Source: Flavobacteriales bacterium (GTDB taxonomy: Bacteria > Bacteroidota > Bacteroidia > Flavobacteriales_D > Sanyastnellaceae). Taken from it: a stretch of 59,348 bases of DNA. Under the pieces are notes generated by a model that worked only from the letters and a program-made list of their open reading frames with translations, was not told where the DNA came from and did no database searches. Both the position numbers and the translations under genes were made by a program. This document shows positions 39,038 to 47,183 of this stretch, in pieces. The DNA is taken from positions 1 to 59,348 of the forward strand of contig CANGTU010000017.1 of the NCBI GenBank assembly GCA_947456965.1, read 5' to 3'. How positions within the stretch are numbered: position 1 is the stretch's first letter; every line of letters begins with the position of its first letter.

Positions 39038-41437
39038 CTATCTCACGATCGTGAAGCGTACGCTTTCACGCTGTTGCCCATTGAAGATTTGAAGGTTGTA
39101 CACACCTGCAGACAACTGTGCCACATCCAAGTTCTTAACCAGTGTTCCGCTGTCTGTGTTCAATGACTCGGTCAAAATTTCACGACCGCTTGCATCTACG
39201 ATGGAAACCCACATAGTGCCTGGCTGATTGATGGTGCCAGTCAAGGAAATGAACTGATTGGCGGGGTTCGGGTAGATGAGCAGTCCGGAGGCCAGCTCAG
39301 TTTCTTCAACGCTGATGACAACAGGCAGGGGTACCAGGTTTCCACCTGTAGGGAGAGCCGCCCACAATCCGAATGAAGGACCGTTGCTGTTATCTGCCGG
39401 TGAGAGGAATCCGGAGGCGAGAACAGTAATCGCCGCGCCATCCAGTCCGAGCAAATCGAGCGGAGCCGCATACGTTGCTACCGTGGTGCCGCCATCAGCC
39501 GTGGTGATGCCTACTTCGTAGTTGTTCACGGGCAACTCGAGGTATCCTGCGAATTCATTGTACGCAATATCGTCCACGAGCTGGCCTGCGCCAACACCGG
39601 TTTCCACTACGTCCACGGTGGGAGCATCCGTAGCGCCATGGTAGATCAGCACGTCCACGTTGGCAGCGCTGTTGGCCTGCTCTCGGGCACCAGGGAAGAT
39701 GTCAAGACCGAAAGGCTGAACCGGATTGTATCCAGACGCTGAAACGATTCCGTTGGCAACGACCACATATGTTTCGCCGGCGGCAAGAGTCAGGTCAAAC
39801 GTTGCGATGGCATCTTCAGGTCCATCGGAGTCGGGCCCCGCAACGGACACTGTGACCTCGGTTCCGCTGATCACACTAACAAACGGGGTGGCCGTGCGGA
39901 AGGCGAAGTTGTCGACGGCAATCGGAGCGCTGAAACCTGAAGTGATGTAAACATCCACCTGAGCGGCAGCAGCATCGGCTGCATTGTGAATCACCTGCAC
40001 ACGAGCGGGCTGACCAATAAGGTGCGCGGGAAGTGGAATCAGGTCTCCACCTGCGGCCGTAGCTACCCAAAGGCCAAATGCCGGACCGTTGTTATTCACA
40101 GCGGGGTTCAGGTACCCTGAAGCAAGCACAGTAAGCGCCGCCCCTTCGAGGTTGAGGGCCGCCAGTGGGGCTTGAAAGACTGCGATATCCGAACCACCAG
40201 CTGGAGCGATACCCAGCAGGTAGTCAGCTTCCGGAAGTGACAAGTACCCGCTATATTGAGCATATTGAAGATTTCCAATCAATGAAGTGCCACTATTAGC
40301 TTCGCTCACATCTACGGCAGGAGCGTCCGTTGCTCCGTGAAGCACGAGCACATCCACTTCACTCATGCTTTGAGCTGCTTCGCGGGCGTCCGCAAACACT
40401 TCAAAGCTGAACGGAACTGTCGGATTGAATCCGGTGCCTACGTTACCGGAAGCTGTGATGATATACGTAGTTCCATCCTCGAGGGTGAAATTCTGAGTCA
40501 CCAGACCAGAGCCTGGTCCATCCGAATCAGGGCCAGCTACTTCTACCGTAATTTCTACGTTGGCGGGCACATCAACAAATGGAGTGGCTTGGCGGAAGCC
40601 GAGATTGTCAACACTGGTGGTTCCACTGAAGAGACTTGTGATGTAAGCATCCACCAGCGCAGCTGCAGGATCAGCAGAGTTATGAATCACTTGAATTCGC
40701 GCAGTCGCTGTGGGCAGCGGAATCAGATCACCACCACTCGCGAGGGCTACCCACAAGCCGAAGGATGCACCATTGCTGTTGGCTGAAGGATCGAGGAAGC
40801 CGGAGGCCACCACTGTAATGGCCTGACCTTGCAGGTTCAGTGCTGCCAGAGGAGCATTGTAAGAAAGGTAGGTCGCAGTACCATCATCGCTCGTCAGGTT
40901 GATGGTGTAGTTGGCCAGATCAAGGGAGAGATACCCGGCGAATTGCGAGTAGGACAGGTTATCCACAAGCGTCAATCCGAGGTTATCTTCCACAACATCC
41001 ACGATGGGCGCATCTGTTGAGCCGTGGAGAACAAGCACATCTACGTTGCTCCCCGTAATCGCTTCTTCGCGCGCACCAGAAAACAAACTGAGCGTGAAGG
41101 GCTGCAGAGGGTTGTATCCGGAACCGGATACAATACCATTCGCTACCGCGATATACGTTTCGCCATCCATAAATGTCACATTTTCGAAAGTGGCTACAGC
41201 GCCACCTATTCCGATAGCTGCCGGGGCGATAGCAAGATCAATTTCCACTCCTGCAGGTACATCCACAAATGCTGTAGCCTCGCGGAAAGCGAGATCAGAA
41301 ATGAAGAGATCACCATTGGCGAAAATGTCCACATCCGGGGCATCTGGTGAGTTGTGGATGACTTGCAGGCGGGCCTGACTAAAGCCGGGCAATGATGCAA
41401 GCACCGAAAAGAGACTAAACAATACGATTTTTCTCAT
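39038..41437 (-). CDS. Secreted DUF4397 repeat protein with T9SS sorting domain
   Basis: 799 residues with signal peptide MRKIVLFSLFSVLASLPGFSQ. Three tandem DUF4397 units begin at about residues 22, 246 and 474 with R(L/I/V)QVIHN(S/A). Each unit holds two related halves: the RVQVIHN...VDV half and a VDVL(V/I)(L/Y)HG(S/A)TDAP...GYL half, giving six homologous half-units. The last ~75 residues form a type A T9SS tail (LLIYPNPANQFISLTG, GVYNLQIFNG). DUF4397 has no known activity; these are extracellular beta-rich adhesin or scaffold-like proteins. The gene is monocistronic, ending at its own terminator. Confidence 0.92.
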   Translation of the reverse strand: MRKIVLFSLFSVLASLPGFSQARLQVIHNSPDAPDVDIFANGDLFISDLAFREATAFVDVPAGVEIDLAIAPAAIGIGGAVATFENVTFMDGETYIAVANGIVSGSGYNPLQPFTLSLFSGAREEAITGSNVDVLVLHGSTDAPIVDVVEDNLGLTLVDNLSYSQFAGYLSLDLANYTINLTSDDGTATYLSYNAPLAALNLQGQAITVVASGFLDPSANSNGASFGLWVALASGGDLIPLPTATARIQVIHNSADPAAALVDAYITSLFSGTTSVDNLGFRQATPFVDVPANVEITVEVAGPDSDGPGSGLVTQNFTLEDGTTYIITASGNVGTGFNPTVPFSFEVFADAREAAQSMSEVDVLVLHGATDAPAVDVSEANSGTSLIGNLQYAQYSGYLSLPEADYLLGIAPAGGSDIAVFQAPLAALNLEGAALTVLASGYLNPAVNNNGPAFGLWVATAAGGDLIPLPAHLIGQPARVQVIHNAADAAAAQVDVYITSGFSAPIAVDNFAFRTATPFVSVISGTEVTVSVAGPDSDGPEDAIATFDLTLAAGETYVVVANGIVSASGYNPVQPFGLDIFPGAREQANSAANVDVLIYHGATDAPTVDVVETGVGAGQLVDDIAYNEFAGYLELPVNNYEVGITTADGGTTVATYAAPLDLLGLDGAAITVLASGFLSPADNSNGPSFGLWAALPTGGNLVPLPVVISVEETELASGLLIYPNPANQFISLTGTINQPGTMWVSIVDASGREILTESLNTDSGTLVKNLDVAQLSAGVYNLQIFNGQQRESVRFTIVR

Positions 41438-41686
41438 AGTGTAGAAGGATTGATTGTTGTTGATGAAGTATTACAAACCCGGCACGTATCATTTTGTTTA
41501 ATATTCTTTAGTAAAAAGTTCAACACGGGTGATCTGCCCTGTTGAAGTAAATCCTAACTGAATGAGTGTGAAAATGTTGATGTCGATCCCGGGTGCTTCA
41601 TCAGCAAAACGGAGGGGCCATTCCGGGTATAACGTATGCCCTGGTATCGTCGGCTATATTTACCGGGTCAATCAAAACGATCGAAT

Positions 41687-42646
41687 ATGAGCCTGCATAA
41701 CATGGGAATTCCAAGTGTTGACCTGGCGGATTTCATCCGCGGTACTGCCGAGCAAAAGAAGCATTTTGTTGAATCCCTCGGAAAGGCCTACGAAGACATT
41801 GGTTTCGTAGCGGTGAAGAACCACCTCATTGATGAGGCCACCGTAAAATCGTTATATGACGAGGTGAAGGCATTTTTCGACCTTCCGGAAGAAACCAAGA
41901 AGAAATATGAAGTGCCCGGGCTGGCGGGGCAGCGTGGCTATACCTCATTCGGAAAGGAGCACGCCAAAGACAGCAATGCAGGCGACCTGAAAGAGTTCTG
42001 GCACTTCGGCCAGTACGTTACTGATGGCGATCCTATTGGCAGTGAGTATGCGGAAAATGTGGAAGTCGGTGAGCTTCCATCCTTCAATGCAATTGGAAAG
42101 AAAGCATACCGTGATCTGGAAAGCACCGGACGATATATGCTGCGTGCCATTGCCCTGTATCTTGGGCTGGATGAAACGTATTTCGATGACAAGATTCATA
42201 ACGGCAACAGCATTCTGCGCCCCATACACTATCCACCCATTACGTCTGAACCCAAGTCAGCCGTTCGGGCCGGACAGCATGAAGACATCAACCTGATTAC
42301 CCTGCTCATTGGAGCAAGTGCAGAAGGGCTGGAGGTTCTCAATAAACAAGGTGAGTGGGTACCCGTAACCGCGCTGCCCGATCATATTGTGGTGAATGTC
42401 GGTGATATGCTGCAGCGTCACACGAACAATAAGTTGAAGAGCACCACCCACCGTGTGGTCAATCCACCTCGTGAAAAATGGAATACTCCACGTTATTCCA
42501 TTCCATTTTTTCTTCATCCCCGCAGTGAGATGCGGCTGGATTGCCTGCCGGGTTGTGTTCCAGCGGGAACAGAGCCGGAGTGGGCGCCTATTTCAGCCGG
42601 TGAGTTCCTCGATGAGCGTCTGACCGAAATTGGCCTGAAGAAATGA
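41687..42646 (+). CDS. Isopenicillin N synthase-like 2OG-Fe(II) dioxygenase
   Basis: 319 residues from the ATG at 41687. The N-terminal DIOX_N region (IPSVDLADFIRG...GFVAVKNHLID) precedes the double-stranded beta-helix with iron ligands His198-x-Asp200 (QHEDINLITLL) and His255 (STTHRVVNPP), and 2-oxoglutarate-binding Arg269-x-Ser271 (PRYSIPFFLHPR). The RxS motif favours a 2OG-dependent enzyme. The substrate is unknown. A TATATTTA element lies 24 bases upstream. It is the first gene of a tight operon: its stop overlaps the next start by ATGA, and moaA follows. Whether it acts on a cofactor or simply shares the promoter is unclear. Confidence 0.92.
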   Translation: MSLHNMGIPSVDLADFIRGTAEQKKHFVESLGKAYEDIGFVAVKNHLIDEATVKSLYDEVKAFFDLPEETKKKYEVPGLAGQRGYTSFGKEHAKDSNAGDLKEFWHFGQYVTDGDPIGSEYAENVEVGELPSFNAIGKKAYRDLESTGRYMLRAIALYLGLDETYFDDKIHNGNSILRPIHYPPITSEPKSAVRAGQHEDINLITLLIGASAEGLEVLNKQGEWVPVTALPDHIVVNVGDMLQRHTNNKLKSTTHRVVNPPREKWNTPRYSIPFFLHPRSEMRLDCLPGCVPAGTEPEWAPISAGEFLDERLTEIGLKK

Positions 42647-43023
42647 AGATCCGCATCCGGGGCAACAGCATCAGGCTCCGGCTCTCCCAACCGGAGGTCA
42701 ACCAGTTGTCAGAAGGCCGCACAGTGCAGGAAATTTGCCTCCTCTCCCCTGCTGAACGGCTGATCTGTGCGCTGGAACCGTGGCATCTTGCCGTGTTTTC
42801 AGCCTCGTCAGAGGCTGGATCGATCTCCGTCCGTGTTCCGCTTGAACAAGTGCAGACATGGGCCACATCAGCCGATGAGGGGATTTACGGAGAACAGGAA
42901 AATGGCTCCTCTCAGCCATTGCGCATCGCCATTGAAAAGGACTACTCCTGTCCGGTCGACCGGCCGGGTGAAGATCAGAGCCAGACCTTTCCTCATCCGG
43001 AAGGGAGTGACCGAGTATGTTGA
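42643..43023 (+). CDS. DUF7009-like small protein of the moaA operon
   Basis: 126 residues. It begins MKIRIRGNSIRLRLSQPEV and ends with IEKDYSCPVDRPGEDQSQTF, a pattern I associate with the DUF7009 family found next to molybdenum-cofactor genes in Bacteroidota. No catalytic motif is known. It overlaps the dioxygenase by ATGA upstream and moaA by seven bases downstream, so it is translationally coupled to both. A helper role in Mo-cofactor synthesis is inferred from this placement only. Confidence 0.75.
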   Translation: MKIRIRGNSIRLRLSQPEVNQLSEGRTVQEICLLSPAERLICALEPWHLAVFSASSEAGSISVRVPLEQVQTWATSADEGIYGEQENGSSQPLRIAIEKDYSCPVDRPGEDQSQTFPHPEGSDRVC

Positions 43024-44000
43024 CCGACAATCACGGGCGCCCCGTTACCTATCTCAGGCTGGCTGTTACTGACCGCTGCAACCTGCGCTGTCTGTATTGT
43101 ATGCCTGCAGGCGGACTCGATTGGGTGCCGAAGTCAGAGCTCCTCAGCTTTGAAGAAATCCTGGTGCTGCTGCGGGTGGCATCGTCCCTGGGAATCACCA
43201 AACTCCGTCTCACCGGCGGTGAGCCCTTTCTCCGCAAGGATCTCATGGATCTGATCCGGCGCATTCAGAAGGAACGGCTTTTTCCGCAGGTTTCCATTAC
43301 CACTAACGGAACGCTCACGGCGCCATGGGTACCCGAATTGAAGTCACTCGGCATCCACTCGGTGAATCTGAGCGCCGATACGCTTGATGCCGCTCGTTTC
43401 GCACGCATGACCCGAAGGGCTGAACTCGCGCCGGTTCTGGAAACGCTGGACGCATTGCTTCATGTCAGACTCCCGGCACGGATCAATGCGGTCATCATGG
43501 AGGGAAAGAATGAAGAAGACTTGCTCGCGTTAGCGGAACTCTCCACCCGTCATCCGGTAGGCATCCGGTTTATCGAGGAAATGCCATTCAATGGATCAGG
43601 CGGCTACCAGCCCATCCGGTGGAACTGGAAGGTGATGCTGGATAAACTCCGAGAGCACTTTCCCACGCTGGAAAAAATTCCGGATGAACCCCACAGCACA
43701 TCCATCAACTTCAGGATTCCCGGCGCGCCTGGTACCCTTGGGATTATACCCGCTTACACACGCTCATTCTGCGGCACATGCAACCGCATCAGGATCACAC
43801 CGAAAGGCATGCTCAAGACCTGTTTGTACGATGAGGGAGTGCTGGATTTGCATGCTATGCTCCGCCATGGCGCGGGCATCGCAGAAATCCGGAGTGCCAT
43901 AGTACAGGCTATTGGTCACAGACCCGCCAATGGATTTGAGGCCGAGACCAGGCGAAGGAATCATGAGGTTGGAGAAAGCATGGCCACCATCGGAGGATAA
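43017..44000 (+). CDS. moaA: MoaA, GTP 3',8-cyclase
   Basis: 327 residues, normal for MoaA. This radical SAM enzyme starts molybdenum cofactor synthesis by cyclising GTP. The first Fe-S cluster site is Cys21-x3-Cys25-x2-Cys28 (DRCNLRCLYC), with LTGGEPFLRKDL binding SAM. The second, substrate-side cluster is FCGTCNRIR...GMLKTCLY near residues 252-270. The C-terminus ends in the conserved Gly-Gly (MATIGG) needed by MoaA. The moaC partner is not in the window. It is the third gene of the operon and is followed four bases later by a DUF3817 gene. Confidence 0.97.
   Translation: MLTDNHGRPVTYLRLAVTDRCNLRCLYCMPAGGLDWVPKSELLSFEEILVLLRVASSLGITKLRLTGGEPFLRKDLMDLIRRIQKERLFPQVSITTNGTLTAPWVPELKSLGIHSVNLSADTLDAARFARMTRRAELAPVLETLDALLHVRLPARINAVIMEGKNEEDLLALAELSTRHPVGIRFIEEMPFNGSGGYQPIRWNWKVMLDKLREHFPTLEKIPDEPHSTSINFRIPGAPGTLGIIPAYTRSFCGTCNRIRITPKGMLKTCLYDEGVLDLHAMLRHGAGIAEIRSAIVQAIGHRPANGFEAETRRRNHEVGESMATIGG
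43992..43996 (+). promoter_or_regulatory. Shine-Dalgarno site deciding the DUF3817 start
   Basis: GGAGG, overlapping the end of moaA, lies seven bases before a GTG at 44004. It supports that GTG over the ATG at 44040. Confidence 0.5.
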
Positions 44001-44003
44001 AAA

Positions 44004-44336
44004 GTGAACGTCCCATCATCACGCCTGTTATTGATTGCTATGCTCAACCATTCACTCGGTCGTTACCGCCTCCTCGGATTCATAGAGGGAGGATCGCTTT
44101 TAGTGCTTATGGGCATTGCCATGCCTGTCAAGTATATCCTCGGTGATCCTGCTTTGGTGAAATCTGTGGGAATGCTGCATGGCATTCTCTTTATGTTGTA
44201 CATCTTCGAGACACTCCGGCAGGCTTCGGCCCGGAAGTGGCCGTTCACCAGGATGACCATCTGGCTTCTGCTTGGCAGTTTCATACCACTGGGCACTTTC
44301 ATTGCCGACTACAAGCTGCTTCGCAATCAGGCTTAG
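44004..44336 (+). CDS. DUF3817 family small membrane protein
   Basis: 110 residues with three hydrophobic segments. GRYRLLGFIEGGSLLVLMGI, PVKYILGDPALVKSVGMLHG and LGSFIPLGTFIADYKLL are the conserved DUF3817 patterns. The family is a small integral membrane protein of unknown function, also found fused to MFS transporters. The GTG start is favoured by a GGAGG site; ATG at 44040 would remove 12 residues. Last gene of the moaA operon. Its stop overlaps that of the convergent hydrolase gene. Confidence 0.88.
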   Translation: MNVPSSRLLLIAMLNHSLGRYRLLGFIEGGSLLVLMGIAMPVKYILGDPALVKSVGMLHGILFMLYIFETLRQASARKWPFTRMTIWLLLGSFIPLGTFIADYKLLRNQA

Positions 44337-44980
44337 CGCTTCCGGTTAATTTCCAGGGGATCGAGCAGAAGTGGCGATTGCAGCAAGTCTCCGGGAGCGA
44401 CCATGGGCTCCTGAAGCGGAATATCCTTTCCATAACGCTTTTCCATAATGGCTTTCACCACCGGGGAGCTCAGATCGTAGTCTTTCAGAGGCCTCGCGCT
44501 CGTGAGTTCAATTCCTGCTGCAGCGTATGCCTTCCATACCAGCTCGGAGCAGTAATACTCGTCGTCTGACCACCTGAATCCGAGATCATAATTGAATCCC
44601 ACGTGAGCCAGGGCATAGTCAGTAATGATCCGGGCCTGATCATCTGATAGTCCGGCAGCCATTCGCCGGATTGCCACAGGCCGGCTCTTGCCACGTCGGA
44701 TGAACTCGTCCACTGGTGTCATCACTACCGGTTGCACCGCCTCACAAACAAACCACTCACCTTCCTGCTCCACCAGCACGCCGCAATGGGTCCACGGACT
44801 TCCTGTCGCCAGACGGATGGCCTCGCACTGTCCGGATGTGGATTGTTGGAACAGAATGTCGCCCACCCGCCAGGCAGAATGCCCACCCTTGCCCGCCAGC
44901 TGTGCCTGCACAAGGGCGGTGCACATAGCCATCCCGGCGAGGAGGAAAGCCGTAATCGCAGGCATAAGCTTTATCTTCAT
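44333..44980 (-). CDS. YiiX-like permuted NlpC/P60 cysteine hydrolase
   Basis: 215 residues from the ATG at 44980; a TTG at 44998 is an alternative. A signal peptide (MPAITAFLLAGMAMCTALVQ) places it in the periplasm. The YiiX/YebB-like, circularly permuted NlpC/P60 fold has the histidine before the cysteine: His65 (SPWTHCGVLVE) and Cys144 (DDEYYCSELVWKAY), with YALAHVGFNYDLGF between. Relatives act on amide or ester bonds of peptidoglycan or lipids; the substrate here is not known. It converges on the DUF3817 gene. Confidence 0.9.
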   Translation of the reverse strand: MKIKLMPAITAFLLAGMAMCTALVQAQLAGKGGHSAWRVGDILFQQSTSGQCEAIRLATGSPWTHCGVLVEQEGEWFVCEAVQPVVMTPVDEFIRRGKSRPVAIRRMAAGLSDDQARIITDYALAHVGFNYDLGFRWSDDEYYCSELVWKAYAAAGIELTSARPLKDYDLSSPVVKAIMEKRYGKDIPLQEPMVAPGDLLQSPLLLDPLEINRKR

Positions 44981-45022
44981 GGTTATCCGGGTTTTCAAGC
45001 CGTACGGCCGGTTATGGGTGTC

Positions 45023-45388
45023 TAACCTCGGTCACCTGATGATATTGCCCAATTGATCGGATTATTAATCAACGGGGCACCCAACGTAGCAGGAGGTCCA
45101 TACCCCACTGCTGATCGCGCAGGAGCACTATCCTGTGGGCTGCTGTTTGAGGAAAAACAATGGTGCCATGCCCGGGCTCGAAGGCGCTCCTTTGGGATTC
45201 CTGGAAGCAGCCCTGAATGGTCCATTCCCCGTCATATCGCCAGCCTTAGGTGATCCGGAGCTCGGCAGATATTAGACGGGACTGATGGATGATATTGCAC
45301 TTTACGATCGGGTCCTCGCGCCGGATCAGATTGAAGAACTCTGGCCGATTGCACCAGGCAGTGCCGACTGCATTAAGGAATTCACAGG
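45023..45388 (+). pseudogene. Decayed LamG/concanavalin-like domain fragment
   Basis: Two pieces of a LamG-type secreted protein survive in different frames. One (45026-45130) reads INGAPNVAGGPYPTADRAGA, matching the motif before the first beta strands of LamG domains. The other (45279-45330) reads DGLMDDIALYDRVLAPDQIE, the typical LamG C-terminal end. A frameshift separates them, stops interrupt both, and no signal peptide or T9SS tail remains. A good terminator follows directly, as expected at the end of a former gene. This accounts for most of the 464-bp gap between the hydrolase and moeA. Confidence 0.6.
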
Positions 45389-45415
45389 AAGCCCGGTAAC
45401 CGCCGGGCTTTTTTT
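45389..45415 (+). terminator. Intrinsic terminator after the LamG remnant
   Basis: AAGCCCGG and CCGGGCTT form a perfect 8-bp stem with loop TAACCG, followed by more T. It lies 30 bases before the moeA start and must end transcription from the left, so moeA needs its own promoter. Confidence 0.85.
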
Positions 45416-45444
45416 CTTTCCGGCAATCCGTGCATCTTCGCTGC

Positions 45445-46626
45445 ATGATCACACCTCACGAGGCGCTTCACATGGTGTTTTCCCATCTCCCCTCATTGCG
45501 CGCGGAAAGCGTAACGCTCGATCGGGCAATGGGGCGACGGCTTGCTGAGCGCATCATTGCCGACCGCGACATGCCTCCTGCCCATCAGGTGAGGATGGAC
45601 GGCATCGCCATACGCTACGCCGACTTTGTCGCAGGTGTGCGCTCGTTTCACTCGCGCGGCATCCAGCGCGCAGGGGTGGAACCCGTTCAAGTCAGCGTAT
45701 TTCCATCCTGCATCGAAGTCATGACCGGCTCCATTCTTCCCGGTGGTCTGGATACCATCATTCCCTACGAACAGGTCGAACAATCTGAGCAATATGGCCG
45801 CGAGTATTTTACCATTCACTCGGAGGATGTCCATTGTGGCCAACACATTCAAGTCCGGGCGGCCGACCACCACTCCGGCGACTCACTGGTATCACCGGGA
45901 ATCAGATTAGGTCCTTCAGAGCTTGGTATTGCAGCATCCGTGGGCAAGGAAATGCTTCTGGTGGATGCCTTGCCGCGCACTGCTATCCTGTCAACAGGAG
46001 ATGAACTGGTGGACGTGGCTGCACAGCCATTGCCTCATCAGGTAAGGCGATCCAATGCCCCTGCGCTGGACGCCTTCCTTCATGTGTATGGTATTCATCC
46101 GTCGCACTACCACCTGCGCGATGATGCCGGAGAGTTGCGCAGGCAACTGGAATCATTGCTTCATACCTGCGACTTGCTTATCCTCAGCGGGGGTGTCTCC
46201 AAGGGGCGCTATGATCTCCTGCCGGAAGTGCTTCATGATCTGGGCGTGACCAGCCATTTCCACCGCATTGCCCAAAAGCCGGGCAAGCCTATGTGGTTTG
46301 GTACACGCGGAGGATGCACGGTTTTTGCCTTGCCGGGAAATCCCGTTTCGGTGCTCGCCTGTGCTGCACGGTATTTAGGGCCATTTCTGCGTCGTGAGGC
46401 GGAGGCACCGCGCATTGCATTGCGTGAGCCGGTTGGTGGCCACGCCAGGCTCACTCTCCTCATGCCCGTTCGGGTGAACCGTGATTTTGAAGCCGAGATG
46501 CTGGACTGGAATGGCTCGGGTGATTATGGTTCTCTTGCAGGTGCAGATGGCTTTGCAGAAATAGCCCCAGGGGAGCTGAATGACCGGTGCCCGTATTATC
46601 CCTTGAGGACTTTCGGATACCATTGA
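45445..46626 (+). CDS. moeA: MoeA, molybdopterin molybdenumtransferase
   Basis: 393 residues from the ATG at 45445. MoeA inserts molybdate into adenylylated molybdopterin. Family features are present: the N-terminal DRDMPPAHQVRMDGIAIR (the family usually has P-x-D-x-S-x-M-D-G), MTGSILPGGLDTIIPYEQ, the MoCF-type core STGDELVD...LILSGGVSKGRYD, and FALPGNPVSVLACA. A weak -7 element (CATCTTCG, 45433-45440) ends four bases before the ATG. It works with MoaA in the same pathway, but in its own transcription unit after a strong terminator. moaB, moaC, moaDE and a molybdate transporter are not in the window. Confidence 0.95.
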   Translation: MITPHEALHMVFSHLPSLRAESVTLDRAMGRRLAERIIADRDMPPAHQVRMDGIAIRYADFVAGVRSFHSRGIQRAGVEPVQVSVFPSCIEVMTGSILPGGLDTIIPYEQVEQSEQYGREYFTIHSEDVHCGQHIQVRAADHHSGDSLVSPGIRLGPSELGIAASVGKEMLLVDALPRTAILSTGDELVDVAAQPLPHQVRRSNAPALDAFLHVYGIHPSHYHLRDDAGELRRQLESLLHTCDLLILSGGVSKGRYDLLPEVLHDLGVTSHFHRIAQKPGKPMWFGTRGGCTVFALPGNPVSVLACAARYLGPFLRREAEAPRIALREPVGGHARLTLLMPVRVNRDFEAEMLDWNGSGDYGSLAGADGFAEIAPGELNDRCPYYPLRTFGYH

Positions 46627-46656
46627 ACCGGGGCACCAGGTTGCCCGGTTATATCT
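46626..46656 (+). terminator. Weak terminator candidate after moeA
   Basis: AACCGGG and CCCGGTT pair with a G bulge and a CCAGGT-type loop directly after the moeA stop. The tail is TA-rich rather than a clean T run, so confidence is limited. Confidence 0.4.
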
Positions 46657-46674
46657 TGTTCAACCCGGCCTGCA

Positions 46675-47160
46675 TTAGCGGCGCGGCGGTCCATCCGAAC
46701 GCCGGTCGTCTCTTCGCTCCTGCATGCGTTCCATGAGTTCGCGGCGAAATTCCTGTTCCAGTTTTACGAGCCGGGCTGCCTTTTCGGGGCCGAGCACTTG
46801 CAGAACATCCAGCATAAAGGCACTGTCCAGATCTACTTCCTCATGGCGGAAGGTCGTGATTTGGGCATTCAGGTCGCGCATCGCCTTTTCGGTCATACCG
46901 CTTGACTCGGTTGACTGATGGGCCAGCCGGATTTTTCTCCGCACATCCTTGCGCTTCTTGCTGTACTCGTTAAAGATGGGCCAGAACTTCTCCGCCTCTG
47001 CTACCGTGAGGTCCAGTTTCTCGGTGATATATACGCGCTTCAGTCTTTCGATGCGCTCTTCGCGCTTTTCATCATCATCACCTTCACGCTGAGCCTGAGC
47101 TCCAAGTGAGATCAAAAGCAGGATGCAAATCCAGCCAGCTTGTTTCATCCAGGTTGCCAT
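46675..47160 (-). CDS. CpxP/Spy-like periplasmic sensor of the sigma operon
   Basis: 161 residues from the ATG at 47160; the ATG at 47148 (MKQAGWICILLLISLGAQAQ) would start exactly at the signal peptide, and an ATG at 47196 overlaps the upstream gene. The mature part is a charged all-helical protein (EKLDLTVAEAEKFWPIFNEY, RRELMERMQERRDDR) like the periplasmic CpxP/Spy/CnrX-type group, which bind misfolded proteins or metals. It is third in an operon behind an ECF sigma factor and its membrane regulator, so it probably senses envelope stress for that pair. The direct role is inferred. Confidence 0.75.
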   Translation of the reverse strand: MATWMKQAGWICILLLISLGAQAQREGDDDEKREERIERLKRVYITEKLDLTVAEAEKFWPIFNEYSKKRKDVRRKIRLAHQSTESSGMTEKAMRDLNAQITTFRHEEVDLDSAFMLDVLQVLGPEKAARLVKLEQEFRRELMERMQERRDDRRSDGPPRR

Positions 47161-47183
47161 GTGTTTTGTTTTCAATATTTGTC

